The notes below the pieces were generated by a model. The model was not told the DNA's origin and made no database searches. It was given only the letters and a program-made list of their open reading frames with translations. Both the position numbers and the translations under genes were made by a program. From NCBI GenBank assembly GCA_963729275.1, contig CAVSNH010000014.1:248001-312000 (forward strand): a stretch of 64,000 nt of DNA, written 5' to 3'. Below are positions 39,501 through 47,810 of the stretch, one piece after another. Source of the stretch: CAVSNH01 sp963729275. Lineage in GTDB: Bacteria; Actinomycetota; Acidimicrobiia; Acidimicrobiales; RAAP-2. Position 1 is the first letter of the stretch, and each line of letters opens with the position of its first letter.

Positions 39501-41141
39501 GGACCGGGCCAGGCGGAAGGCCTTGTAGTCGCTGCGGACGACCTCGTCGATCTCCTTGAAGAGCTTCGGCCGGCCTCCGGAGTTGAGGAGGTACTTGCGG
39601 GGCTTGCCGGGGATGTTGGTACCGAAGAAGTAGCTGCTCTCGCCGAAGGGGGAGCTGGCTGCGCCCCGGTCCACCATGGCCGTCCAGTCCTCCTCGGCCG
39701 ACGGGTCCACCTCGATCGTGTCGTCCCCCCGCTGGCGCACGAAGGTGATGGCCTTCATGATGAAGTCGACCTGGTCGCCGTTGTACCTCGGGTTGTTGCC
39801 GGCGGCCGCGTGGGGCCCACCGGGGAAGAAGAGATTGGGGAAGCCGGTGGTCTGGATGCCGAGGAAGGTCTTCGGGCCGTCGGCCCAGTGGTCCTCGAGC
39901 GTCCGGCCACCCCGACCGCGGATTCCCATGCCGCGGAGGGCACCGGTGCCGAAGTCGAACCCGGTTGCCCACACGATGATGTCGAAGGGCCGCTCACCGT
40001 CGGCCGTCTCGATCCCGCGCTCGGTCACGCGCACGATCGGCGTCCGCGTGAGGTCGACAAGCGTGACGTTCGGCCGGTTGAACACCTCGAAGTAGCCGGA
40101 CACGAAGGGTGGCCGCTTCTCGCCGAAGCGGTGGTCCTTCGGGATGAGCATCTCGGCCGTCCCGGGGTCGCGGACGATGCCACGGATTTTGGCCGCGACG
40201 AAGTCGCACCATTCGGCGTTGGCGGCTTCGTCGAACAGGAGGTCGGTGTAGTTGCTCGAGAGCTTCGAGAACCCTGGGCTCTTCCACATCCGCTCGAAGA
40301 AGGCTCGGCGCTCCTCGGCCGAGTCGTCGAAGGTGGCACGGTCGTGGGCTGCATGCAGGAAACCGGCCACCGACGTGTTCAGCACGTCGCGCATGGCCTC
40401 GAAGCCGGCTCGCAGCTCCGCCTGTTGCTCGGGTGTGATGGGTGCGTTGTTGAGGGGCGTGCACCAGTTGGCGGTCCGCTGGTACACGGTCAGAGAGGCC
40501 ACGTCGTCGGCGATGGCCGGGATGATCTGCACGCCGCTCGACCCGGTGCCGACGACAGCCACGCGTTTGCCCCGGAAGTCGACTGCCGTGGCCGGCCATC
40601 GGCCGGTGTGGTGCGCGATCCCGCCGAAGTCGTCCCGGCCGGGCACGTCGGGAAAGTACGGCACGGACAGGACGCCGGTGGCGGCGACGAGGAACCGCGC
40701 CCGGAGCTGTGAACCGTCACCGGTCGTGACCGTCCAGGTACCGTCCCCTTCCTCGTAGCCGGCCCAGGTGACCGTCGCTCCGAAGCGGATGTGACGCCGC
40801 AGGTCGAACCGGTCGACCACGTGGTTGAGGTAGCGCTCGGTCTCCGGTTGCTCGGCGAAGTGCTCCTGCCACTCCCACTCGTCGAACAGCTCCCTCGAGA
40901 AGAGGTAGCCGTAGGTGTAGCTCTCCGAGTCGAAGCGGGCGCCGGGATAGCGGTTCCAGTACCAGGTGCCGCCGACGCCGTCGCCGGCCTCGAGCAGGCA
41001 CACGGAGAACCCGGCTTCGCGGGCCCGGTACAGCTGATAGATGCCGGTGATGCCGGCGCCCACGACCAGCACCTCGACGTCGACGTCGGCGGTGAGCGGA
41101 CCGCCTCCCGCCTCCGGTCCGGGCGCGGGAGGCGTCGTCAT
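39471..41141 (-). CDS. Flavin-containing monooxygenase, Baeyer-Villiger type
   Basis: A 556-aa FAD/NADPH enzyme that inserts oxygen next to a ketone to give an ester or lactone. There are two Rossmann motifs (VVGAGITG at about 26-33; VVGTGSSG at 196-203) and, between them, the type I BVMO fingerprint FGGIAHHTGRWP (172-183). The size and GGTWYWNRYPGARFD block match cyclohexanone-monooxygenase relatives. I start at ATG 41141; an in-frame GTG eight codons upstream is possible. The far longer frame beyond is shadow of the Rieske gene. It is divergent from that Rieske gene across operator site F. Confidence 0.93.
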   Translation of the reverse strand: MTTPPAPGPEAGGGPLTADVDVEVLVVGAGITGIYQLYRAREAGFSVCLLEAGDGVGGTWYWNRYPGARFDSESYTYGYLFSRELFDEWEWQEHFAEQPETERYLNHVVDRFDLRRHIRFGATVTWAGYEEGDGTWTVTTGDGSQLRARFLVAATGVLSVPYFPDVPGRDDFGGIAHHTGRWPATAVDFRGKRVAVVGTGSSGVQIIPAIADDVASLTVYQRTANWCTPLNNAPITPEQQAELRAGFEAMRDVLNTSVAGFLHAAHDRATFDDSAEERRAFFERMWKSPGFSKLSSNYTDLLFDEAANAEWCDFVAAKIRGIVRDPGTAEMLIPKDHRFGEKRPPFVSGYFEVFNRPNVTLVDLTRTPIVRVTERGIETADGERPFDIIVWATGFDFGTGALRGMGIRGRGGRTLEDHWADGPKTFLGIQTTGFPNLFFPGGPHAAAGNNPRYNGDQVDFIMKAITFVRQRGDDTIEVDPSAEEDWTAMVDRGAASSPFGESSYFFGTNIPGKPRKYLLNSGGRPKLFKEIDEVVRSDYKAFRLARSSDGGDRGQG

Positions 41142-41209
41142 ACCGTCGCCATGTCCGTGAGTCACCGGGTCGTCCGCGGCATTCGGTCCACCAGCTGGCC
41201 CCTCGGGAG

Positions 41210-41233
41210 TTTGTACCGACCGGTTAGTATACT
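41210..41233. promoter_or_regulatory. Shared operator, site F (BVMO/Rieske divergent promoter)
   Basis: TTGTACCGACCGGT at 41211-41224 runs straight into TATACT (41228-41233), a good -10 for the Rieske gene 32 bp further on. The operator would lie between -35 and -10, a classic repressor position. Confidence 0.65.
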
Positions 41234-41264
41234 TCTCGCACGGCGAGCGCTGGAGTGGGCTGCA

Positions 41265-42629
41265 ATGGCAATCGTGGACCAGAAATGGTCGGCACTTCCG
41301 GTGCCCCATGCGATGGAGTTCGCCGACCGCGTCCCGAAGCAGCGCTACGTCGACCCTGACTTCTTCCAGTTGGAGGCCGAGCTCCTGTGGCCGCGCGTCT
41401 GGCAGATGGCCTGCCGGCTCGAGGAGATCCCGGAAGCCCACGACTTCGTCGAGTACGAGATCCTCGACCAGTCGATCATCGTGCTGCGCACCGAGGACCT
41501 GTCGGTGCGCGCCTTCCAGAACACCTGTCGGCACCGCGGCGTGCGGGTCGTCGAGGGCCGGGGGACGTGTGCGAGCGGCTTCACCTGCCCCTTCCATGGG
41601 TGGTGCTACGGGACGGACGGGAAGAACACCTTCGTCTCCAAGGCGAGGACGTTCTCCGAGCACAACCTGGCGCCAGGCGACATCGACCTCGTGCCCGTCC
41701 GCTGCGAAGTGTGGGGCGGCTCGGCGTGGATCAACCTCGACGACGATGCGCCGCCGTTGCGGCAGTGCATCGAGCCCTTCGCCACCACGTTCGACGCCTG
41801 GAAGCTGGCCTCGATGCGCACCGAGTGGTGGTACTCGTTCCGCCTCCCGGTCAACTGGAAGCTGGCCGAGGAGGCGTTCCTCGAGCAGTACCACGTGATC
41901 GAGACCCATCCCCAGCTGGTCATCCCCAAGCGCTTCCCGCCCCGCGACCCTCGGACCTTCGACCCCCGGGCCTTCGTCGACGCCGAGCTCCATTACCTGC
42001 ACATGATGAGCGAGGGCATGGCCGGGATGGTCCACGGCAACGACGTGCGCATCGCCGAAGGCCTCCGCGACATCGAGCTGCCCGCCGACCCCGAGCTGGC
42101 CCTGTCGATCTGGAACCGCACGCTCAACGAAGAGGTCGTGCGCTGGCACCGCTCCGCAGGCGCCGACATCCCGGACCTCAACGAGCTCGACGAGCAGGGG
42201 CTGAACGAGCCCATGGGCTACTGCTTCCCCCACTATTTCGTGCTGCCCATGTACAGCAGCGCCTCCTCCTACCGCTTCCGGCCCCTCGGCCCGGAGGAGA
42301 CACTGATGGAGATCTGGTCGCTCACCCGGTTCCCGGAAGGGACACCGGCGGAGAAGCCGGCCGTGCCCGAGCCATGGGCCTTCGACGACCCACGGGTCCC
42401 GCCCATCCCGACCCAGGACTTCTCGAACCTGCCGCGACAGCAACGAGGGCTGCACGCCCGGGGTTTCGAGTACATGCGCCTTTCCGAGGGGATCGAGGGC
42501 GGCGTGGCCAACTTCGAACGGACCGTCGACGGCTTCCTCGCCGGGCTTCCCTACGAGCGATTGCTCCCCGCCCTTCACTCGATCAACCTCAACCCGCTCG
42601 AACGCCCGGTCGTCGACCTCGGGTTCTGA
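41265..42629 (+). CDS. Rieske non-heme iron oxygenase, alpha subunit
   Basis: A 454-aa oxygenase with Rieske ligands CRHRG and CPFHGW (residues about 88-115) and an iron site in LAEEAFLEQYHVIETH. It is larger than the Rieske at 23965, and the C-terminal third is only loosely similar. Electrons would come from a ferredoxin reductase such as 47808. The ATG is supported by GGAG eight bases upstream. An NTF2-fold gene follows after 4 bp, a plausible beta subunit. The promoter carries operator site F, placing it in the regulon. Confidence 0.93.
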   Translation: MAIVDQKWSALPVPHAMEFADRVPKQRYVDPDFFQLEAELLWPRVWQMACRLEEIPEAHDFVEYEILDQSIIVLRTEDLSVRAFQNTCRHRGVRVVEGRGTCASGFTCPFHGWCYGTDGKNTFVSKARTFSEHNLAPGDIDLVPVRCEVWGGSAWINLDDDAPPLRQCIEPFATTFDAWKLASMRTEWWYSFRLPVNWKLAEEAFLEQYHVIETHPQLVIPKRFPPRDPRTFDPRAFVDAELHYLHMMSEGMAGMVHGNDVRIAEGLRDIELPADPELALSIWNRTLNEEVVRWHRSAGADIPDLNELDEQGLNEPMGYCFPHYFVLPMYSSASSYRFRPLGPEETLMEIWSLTRFPEGTPAEKPAVPEPWAFDDPRVPPIPTQDFSNLPRQQRGLHARGFEYMRLSEGIEGGVANFERTVDGFLAGLPYERLLPALHSINLNPLERPVVDLGF

Positions 42630-42633
42630 CCGC

Positions 42634-43047
42634 ATGCCGACGCCGGGCACCGGTCCACCGACGACGTACGCCGACGCTGTCGAGGGCATCCGCGCCGTCA
42701 TGGCCGCCTACGCCCAGGCGCTCGACGACGGCCGCACCGACGACATCGTCGCCACCTTCTGTCCCGACGGCGTCTGCGAGGTGCCGGGGATGGGCACCTA
42801 CGAGGGGGCCGACGCCATCCGGGCCGCGTTCGCCGGGTGGACACCGAGACAACCTCAGCGGCACCTGGTCGTCAACACCCTTATCACCGAGTGGGACGAG
42901 GACGAGGCCCGGGCCACGAGCGACATCGTCTTCCTGCTGAAGGGGGAGGCAGGCTGGTCCGTCCAACTCGTCGGGCGCTACCACGACCTCCTCCACTTCG
43001 CCGGCGGCCGGTGGCGCTTCCGCCGCCGTACCAGCGAATTCCTGTGA
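42634..43047 (+). CDS. SnoaL/NTF2-like small protein, possible oxygenase beta subunit
   Basis: A 137-aa cone-shaped NTF2-fold protein: helix IRAVMAAYAQALDDG, then DDIVATFCPDGVCEVP and GRYHDLLHFAGGRWRFRRR. This pattern fits both SnoaL-like isomerases and the beta subunit of ring-hydroxylating dioxygenases. The 4-bp spacing after the Rieske gene favours the latter, or a dehydratase acting on its product. A second protein of this fold is at 48883. Confidence 0.83.
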   Translation: MPTPGTGPPTTYADAVEGIRAVMAAYAQALDDGRTDDIVATFCPDGVCEVPGMGTYEGADAIRAAFAGWTPRQPQRHLVVNTLITEWDEDEARATSDIVFLLKGEAGWSVQLVGRYHDLLHFAGGRWRFRRRTSEFL

Positions 43048-43065
43048 ACTAGGTAGCGTCGGTTC

Positions 43066-43893
43066 ATGCGTTTCGGACTCGATGTGGCCCAACAGCGGAT
43101 GTCGTGGGACGAGCTCGTGCGCCGCGTGCAGCTGGCCGAGGAGCTCGGCTTCGACGGCGTCTGGGGGTTCGACCACTTTCAGCCGATGTACGGCGAGGGG
43201 CCGGGCGAGACCTTCGAGGGGTTGACGACGCTCGCCGCTCTGGCCGGGGCGACCTCGCGGGTCCGGCTCGGCCTGCTCGTGACCGGCGTCACCTACCGGC
43301 ACCCCTCGCTGCTCGCCGCCCAGGCGCTGACCGTCGACCACGCCTCCGCTGGCCGGCTCGAGTTGGCCCTGGGTGCGGCATGGTTCGAGGCGGAGCACGT
43401 CCAACTCGGCATCCCCTTCCCGACGACATCCGAGCGATTCGATCTCCTCCAGGACACCGTCGAGATCGTCACCCGGCTGTTCACCGGCGAGACCGTCTCC
43501 TACGAGGGGCGACGGGTCTCCCTCCACGACGCCCGCATGCGCCCGCTCCCCGTGCAACGCCCGCATCCGCCCATCTGGATCGGCGGCACCGGCCTCCGCC
43601 GCACGATCCCGCTGGCCGCCAGGTACGCGGACGTCTGGCATTCCTGGGGCACGCCGAACTCGTTGCGGGAGACGAACTCGCTCCTCGACAAGCTGGCGGC
43701 CGAGGCGGGGCGGGATCCGGCCGCCATCATGCGAGCCGGCTCGTTGTCACTCGACGACATGGAGACGGCTCGGCGGCACGGCGCCAAGTGGCGCGACGCC
43801 GGCTTCGGCTACCTGGTGTGCGGCTGGCCGGAGGCGGGAGCGTCGCAGGTGGAGGCCTTCGCCCGCCATGTCCTGCCCGAGCTCACGCCCTGA
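43066..43893 (+). CDS. Luciferase-like (probably F420-dependent) oxidoreductase
   Basis: A 275-aa LLM-family TIM barrel, with AEELGFDGVWGFDHF, SRVRLGLLVTGVTYRHP, GRLELALGAAWFEAEH and PPIWIGGTG. Actinobacterial members of this size usually use F420 rather than FMN. It would oxidise or reduce an alcohol, ketone or ring double bond. It is third in the operon begun by the Rieske gene. A weak AGGTAG precedes the ATG. Confidence 0.9.
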   Translation: MRFGLDVAQQRMSWDELVRRVQLAEELGFDGVWGFDHFQPMYGEGPGETFEGLTTLAALAGATSRVRLGLLVTGVTYRHPSLLAAQALTVDHASAGRLELALGAAWFEAEHVQLGIPFPTTSERFDLLQDTVEIVTRLFTGETVSYEGRRVSLHDARMRPLPVQRPHPPIWIGGTGLRRTIPLAARYADVWHSWGTPNSLRETNSLLDKLAAEAGRDPAAIMRAGSLSLDDMETARRHGAKWRDAGFGYLVCGWPEAGASQVEAFARHVLPELTP

Positions 43894-44002
43894 TGGCCGC
43901 CGGTAGCGGCAGCATCGGGGCGCACGGAAACGGCCTTCTCAAAACTCGAACCGGTGTTATCATCTTCCGGATCCTTCATTCCGCGTTGAGTCAGGAATCT
44001 GA

Positions 44003-45274
44003 ATGAACGACTTCGAAGCGACCGATTTCTTCCGTGACGCGTCCGTCGTCGAGGACCCGTTCTGGTACTTCGACGAGGCCAGGAGCCGGTGTCCGGTGTA
44101 CCGGGAGTCGCACCACGACGTGATGCTCGTGACCGGCTACGACGAAGCCCGCGCCATCTACCACAGCACCGAGACGTTCTCGTCGGCCACGTCGGTGACC
44201 GGACCCTTCCCCGGCTTTCCCGTCCCCCTCGAAGGCGACGATGTGAGCGACCTCATCGAAGAGCACCGAGACGGGTTGCCCTTCAGCGACCAACTGGTCA
44301 CCTTCGACCCTCCGAAGCACACGCAGCACCGGGCGCTCCTCATGCGGTTGCTCACGCCGAAACGGTTGAAGGAAAACGAGGACTTCATGTGGCAGCTCGC
44401 CGATCGCCAGATCGACGAGATCATCGACGGGGGCACGTGCGAGTTCATCGCCGACTACGCCGGGCCGTACACGTTGCTGGTGGTCTGCGATCTGCTCGGG
44501 GTGCCCGAGTCGGACCACGAGACGTTCCGCCGGCGGCTCGGTCGCGGCGGCCACGTGGGCAGCAACCAAGAGGGCGGCGAGATGACGCGCAACCCTCTCG
44601 AATTCCTCTACGAGTACTTCACCTCGTACATCGCCGAGCGGCGGGTGACGCCGAAGAACGACGTCCTCGGCAGCATGGCCGGCGCGACCTATCCCGACGG
44701 TTCGGTGCCGGACGTGAGCGACGTCGTCCACATCGCCGCCAACCTCTTCGCCGCCGGCCAGGAGACCACCATCCGGCTCCTCGGCTCGGCCCTCCAGATC
44801 ATGGGCGACCGGCCCGACCTCCAGCGGCTGCTGCGCCACGAGCCTGAGCGCATCCCCAACTTCGTCGAGGAGACCTTGCGCTACGAAAGCCCGGTCAAGG
44901 GCGACTTCCGCCTCTCCCGCTTCACCACCGAGGTGGGCGGCGTCACCATTCCGGGGGGAAGCCAGGTGATGGTGCTGAACGGCGCCGCCAACCGGGACCC
45001 GCGGCAGTTCGAGTGCCCCGACGAGTTCCGCGTCGACCGCGAGAACGCCCGCGAGCACCTGGCCTTCGGGCACGGGGTGCACTTCTGCGCCGGAGCCCAC
45101 CTGGCGCGGGCCGAGGCCCGGATCACCATCGAGCGGCTGCTCGACCGGATGAGCGACATCTCGATCTCCGAGGCCGAGCACGGCCCGGCCGGCGCTCGAC
45201 GCTACGACTACGCGCCGACGTTCATCCTGCGCGGCCTCAACCAGCTGCACCTCGCTTTCACGCCGGCTTCCTGA
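44003..45274 (+). CDS. Cytochrome P450
   Basis: A 423-aa P450 with I-helix AGQETT, K-helix EETLRYESPVK and heme loop FGHGVHFCAGAHLAR (Cys 362). It is a clear paralogue of the P450 at 8307, sharing the N-terminal TDFF and GPF-PVPLEGDDVS blocks; substrates may be related. ATG 44003 follows AGGA at good spacing. The 109 bp upstream are AT-richer (AACCGGTGTTATCATC) and hold its promoter. No ferredoxin gene is nearby. Its 3' end overlaps the convergent hydrolase by 17 bp. Confidence 0.94.
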   Translation: MNDFEATDFFRDASVVEDPFWYFDEARSRCPVYRESHHDVMLVTGYDEARAIYHSTETFSSATSVTGPFPGFPVPLEGDDVSDLIEEHRDGLPFSDQLVTFDPPKHTQHRALLMRLLTPKRLKENEDFMWQLADRQIDEIIDGGTCEFIADYAGPYTLLVVCDLLGVPESDHETFRRRLGRGGHVGSNQEGGEMTRNPLEFLYEYFTSYIAERRVTPKNDVLGSMAGATYPDGSVPDVSDVVHIAANLFAAGQETTIRLLGSALQIMGDRPDLQRLLRHEPERIPNFVEETLRYESPVKGDFRLSRFTTEVGGVTIPGGSQVMVLNGAANRDPRQFECPDEFRVDRENAREHLAFGHGVHFCAGAHLARAEARITIERLLDRMSDISISEAEHGPAGARRYDYAPTFILRGLNQLHLAFTPAS

Positions 45275-46067
45275 CCGGTCCGGGCCGCGACAAGCCCGAT
45301 CCCCACGGCGCTCTTCGGGCCACGCCCAGGGTGGCCCGGACAAACGACGCGAACTGCTCGGGATGGGTGCGATTGGCGAAGTGCCCCGCGCCCGGGACCG
45401 AGTGGAGCGTGGCGTCGGGGAGCTGCTCGACCAACCACGCCGACCCGCGTAGGTGCTCTTTGGCCGTGGCGCTGCCGTGGCCGACCAGCGCCGGCGCGGC
45501 CACCTCTTCGAAGCGGAACGGCGCCACCAGCTCCGAGGCCATGTCCACCTGGAAGGCAGCGCCCTCGGCCCGGCGCTGCTCCTGCCGGGCCGGCGGGAGC
45601 GCGTCCCACACCTCGTCACCCAGGATCTGTCGATAGGTCGTCTCGACGGAGGCCCCGGCGTCGGTGGAGGCGGCGACGGCCTGGTTGTGACGCTTCGTAC
45701 GCGCCGGCCACCAGTCGACCCAGGGGAGCGGTGGCTCCCACAACCCGATGGCGCAGAACGCCCCGGGGTCGAGCGTGACGGCGAGCATGGTCGGGTTGGA
45801 CCCGAAGCTGTGGGCCACGACGATCGGTGGGGCCGCGAGCTCGGCGGCGAGTGCCAGCAGGTCCTCGGCGTGGTCGTTCATGCCCGTGGCCGCCGGCGCC
45901 GACAGCGAGCGCCCGTAGCCCCGCCGGTCGTAGACGAGTACACGTCGATCGCCGAGATAGGGGATGACCTCGGCAAAGGCGGCGGCGCGGTCGGGGGCAC
46001 CATGCACGAGCACGATGGGAGGTTCGACCAACGGACCATGGACCTCGACGTGCAGGCGGGCGTCCAC
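45258..46067 (-). CDS. Alpha/beta hydrolase
   Basis: A 269-aa alpha/beta hydrolase. VLVHGAPDRAAAFAEV forms the oxyanion region, DRRGYGRSL the typical strand-4 turn, VAHSFGSNPT the nucleophile elbow, and GAGHFANRTHPEQ the catalytic His. It could be an esterase, lactonase or C-C hydrolase (MhpC/HsaD-like proteins share the fold). It lies 12 bp after an acyl-CoA ligase on the same strand, like the hydrolase/ligase pair at 26896-29168. Confidence 0.88.
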   Translation of the reverse strand: MDARLHVEVHGPLVEPPIVLVHGAPDRAAAFAEVIPYLGDRRVLVYDRRGYGRSLSAPAATGMNDHAEDLLALAAELAAPPIVVAHSFGSNPTMLAVTLDPGAFCAIGLWEPPLPWVDWWPARTKRHNQAVAASTDAGASVETTYRQILGDEVWDALPPARQEQRRAEGAAFQVDMASELVAPFRFEEVAAPALVGHGSATAKEHLRGSAWLVEQLPDATLHSVPGAGHFANRTHPEQFASFVRATLGVARRAPWGSGLSRPGPVRKPA

Positions 46068-46079
46068 GGCCGAGGCAGG

Positions 46080-47714
46080 CTACCGGCCGGGCTCGGGAGC
46101 GAGGCGCCCGTCACGCAGCTGCTCACGGAGCCGGAACTTCTGGACCTTGCCCGATGCTGTCCTCGGGAAGTCGGCGACCGGATAGACCGCCTCCGGCCAC
46201 TTCTGCCGGGCCAGCCCGAGGGCGGCGAGGTGGGACCGCACGGCGGCAACGGTCGGCACCGCCGTTCCCACGTGCAGCCGGACGACGGCGGCCACCCGTT
46301 CGCCGAGTCGTTCGTCGGGAGCGGCGACGACCGCCACCTCGGCGATGGCCTCCATGCGGAGGAGCGACTCCTCGACCTCCTGGGCGCTCACGTTCTCCCC
46401 GGCCCGGATGATGATGTCGGAGATGCGGTCGGTGATGGTGAGGTAGCCCTCGTCGTCGAGGACACCGACGTCGCCCGTGTGGTACCAGCCGTCTGCGTCG
46501 AAGGCCCGGGCGGTGAGCTCCGGATCGGTGTAGCCGATGCAGCAGTCCGGGCCCCGGCTGAGGATCTCCCCCTCCTCCGACAGCTCGAGCTCGACCCCTG
46601 GCAGCGGCCGGCCGTCGGTCGTCTGGCGCTTGCGCTCCGGCTCCGACAACAGGCACCCGGTGATCGAGGGGTGCTCGGTGCTGCCGTAGGAGCGGAAGAC
46701 ATCGATGCCGAGCCCGCCGGCCCGCTCGGTCACGGCCACGGGCACGGTCGAGCCACCGAGACCGGCGAAGGGTATGAGGGCCAGGTGGTCCGGCGAGAAG
46801 TCGGGATGGTCGAGGAGGCTCGAGAGGAAGTAGGTGGCGCCCCCGGACACCCCCACCCGCTCGTCGAGCATGGTGCGGAGCACGGTCCCCGGGTCCCACA
46901 CGTCGATCAGGTGGACGGGCCGGGGGCGGAGGAGCGGGACGAGGAACGCGTTGAGCATCCCGATGAAGTGGCCGACCGGTGCACCGGTGAGGTCCGGCGG
47001 CCCGCCTCGGGGGTACATGTACTCGAGCTGACCCGTCTCGAAGGCGATGGTCCGCTGGCTGTGGACGACGCCCTTCGGGTCACGGGTCGTCCCCGAGGTG
47101 AAGGCCACGATGGCCGGGGCATCGGGGTCGACGGAGGACGGTGCGAAGCGGGGCGGTTCGTCGAGCACCGAGGCGAATCGCCGGGCCGGACGGGGCAGCG
47201 CACCGGTCGACGAGCCGGCCACGAGCCAGAGCTCGGGAGGCCGGCGGCGCATGAGGTCCTCGTAGACATCCAGATAGTCGGTGCGACCGAACCGGTCGGC
47301 GGTCACGACCACGTCCGGATGCATGGCGCCGAGGATGTAGTCGAGCTCCTTCGGCCCGTAGAAGTGCACGATGGGGACGACGACGGCACCGAGATAGGCC
47401 GCCGCCCAGAAGGTGACGCCCGCCTCGACCCAGTTGGGCAGCTGGAAGGCGACGACGCCGCCCGGGCCGATGCCCCGGGCGGCGAGTGCGGCGGCCAGGG
47501 ACCGGGCGGCCCGGTCGACCTGGTCGAAGGTCCCGTCCCAGGGGTGGACGTCCGAGTGCACCCGGAAGCGGGCCTGCCCGAGGCCGGCCAGGCCCTCCGC
47601 CACCATGGAGCCGAGGGTGGCGTCACCCCACCATCCCTCGGTCAGATACCGCTGGCGCAGCTCATCCGGCAGCGGCCGTGCCGGCCAACGTCTCTCCCCC
47701 GCGACCTCGGCCAC
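46080..47714 (-). CDS. Acyl-CoA ligase (AMP-forming), cyclohexanecarboxylate-CoA-ligase-like
   Basis: A 544-aa ANL ligase. Motifs: FTSGTTRDPKGVVHSQ, YGSTEHPSITG, HTGDVGVLDDEGYLTI, DRISDIIIRAGENVS and the catalytic Lys in RTASGKVQKFRLRE. An N-terminal extension of about 50 residues (including LRQRYLTEGWW) resembles ligases for alicyclic acids and CaiC-like proteins. GTG 47714 is the family-consistent start. It is divergent from the reductase at 47808; a perfect 14-bp palindrome lies in the gap. Confidence 0.9.
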   Translation of the reverse strand: MAEVAGERRWPARPLPDELRQRYLTEGWWGDATLGSMVAEGLAGLGQARFRVHSDVHPWDGTFDQVDRAARSLAAALAARGIGPGGVVAFQLPNWVEAGVTFWAAAYLGAVVVPIVHFYGPKELDYILGAMHPDVVVTADRFGRTDYLDVYEDLMRRRPPELWLVAGSSTGALPRPARRFASVLDEPPRFAPSSVDPDAPAIVAFTSGTTRDPKGVVHSQRTIAFETGQLEYMYPRGGPPDLTGAPVGHFIGMLNAFLVPLLRPRPVHLIDVWDPGTVLRTMLDERVGVSGGATYFLSSLLDHPDFSPDHLALIPFAGLGGSTVPVAVTERAGGLGIDVFRSYGSTEHPSITGCLLSEPERKRQTTDGRPLPGVELELSEEGEILSRGPDCCIGYTDPELTARAFDADGWYHTGDVGVLDDEGYLTITDRISDIIIRAGENVSAQEVEESLLRMEAIAEVAVVAAPDERLGERVAAVVRLHVGTAVPTVAAVRSHLAALGLARQKWPEAVYPVADFPRTASGKVQKFRLREQLRDGRLAPEPGR

Positions 47715-47796
47715 CGGGCTCTCGCCTCCCTCGTGATCGGCGACCCCCGCCGCCGGCGGCGGGCCACGGCCGGTCAGAACCGGAGAAGGAGATTAT

Positions 47797-47810
47797 CATA
47801 AACGTTTATG
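47797..47810. promoter_or_regulatory. Perfect palindrome CATAAACGTTTATG at divergent promoter
   Basis: A 14-bp perfect palindrome in the 93-bp gap between the divergent ligase and ferredoxin-reductase genes, overlapping the ATG at 47808. It is unlike the TTGTACCGACCGGT operator, so a different regulator is likely. Its overlap with the start codon could mean the true start is further downstream. Confidence 0.5.

Noticed and set aside
17581..41233. Reading the six-copy operator as a KstR or KstR2 box
   Set aside because: The KstR type has AAC-GTT half-sites and KstR2 has CAAG-CTTG as I recall them; the ACCG-N2-CGGT core fits neither.
41142..42701. N-terminal extension of the Baeyer-Villiger gene to 1076 codons
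   Set aside because: The extra 520 codons are antisense to the Rieske gene; the flavin-binding fold begins soon after 41141.
45453..47801. 782-codon plus-strand frame across the hydrolase and ligase genes
   Set aside because: Non-protein composition; the minus strand encodes an alpha/beta hydrolase and an ANL ligase with all motifs.
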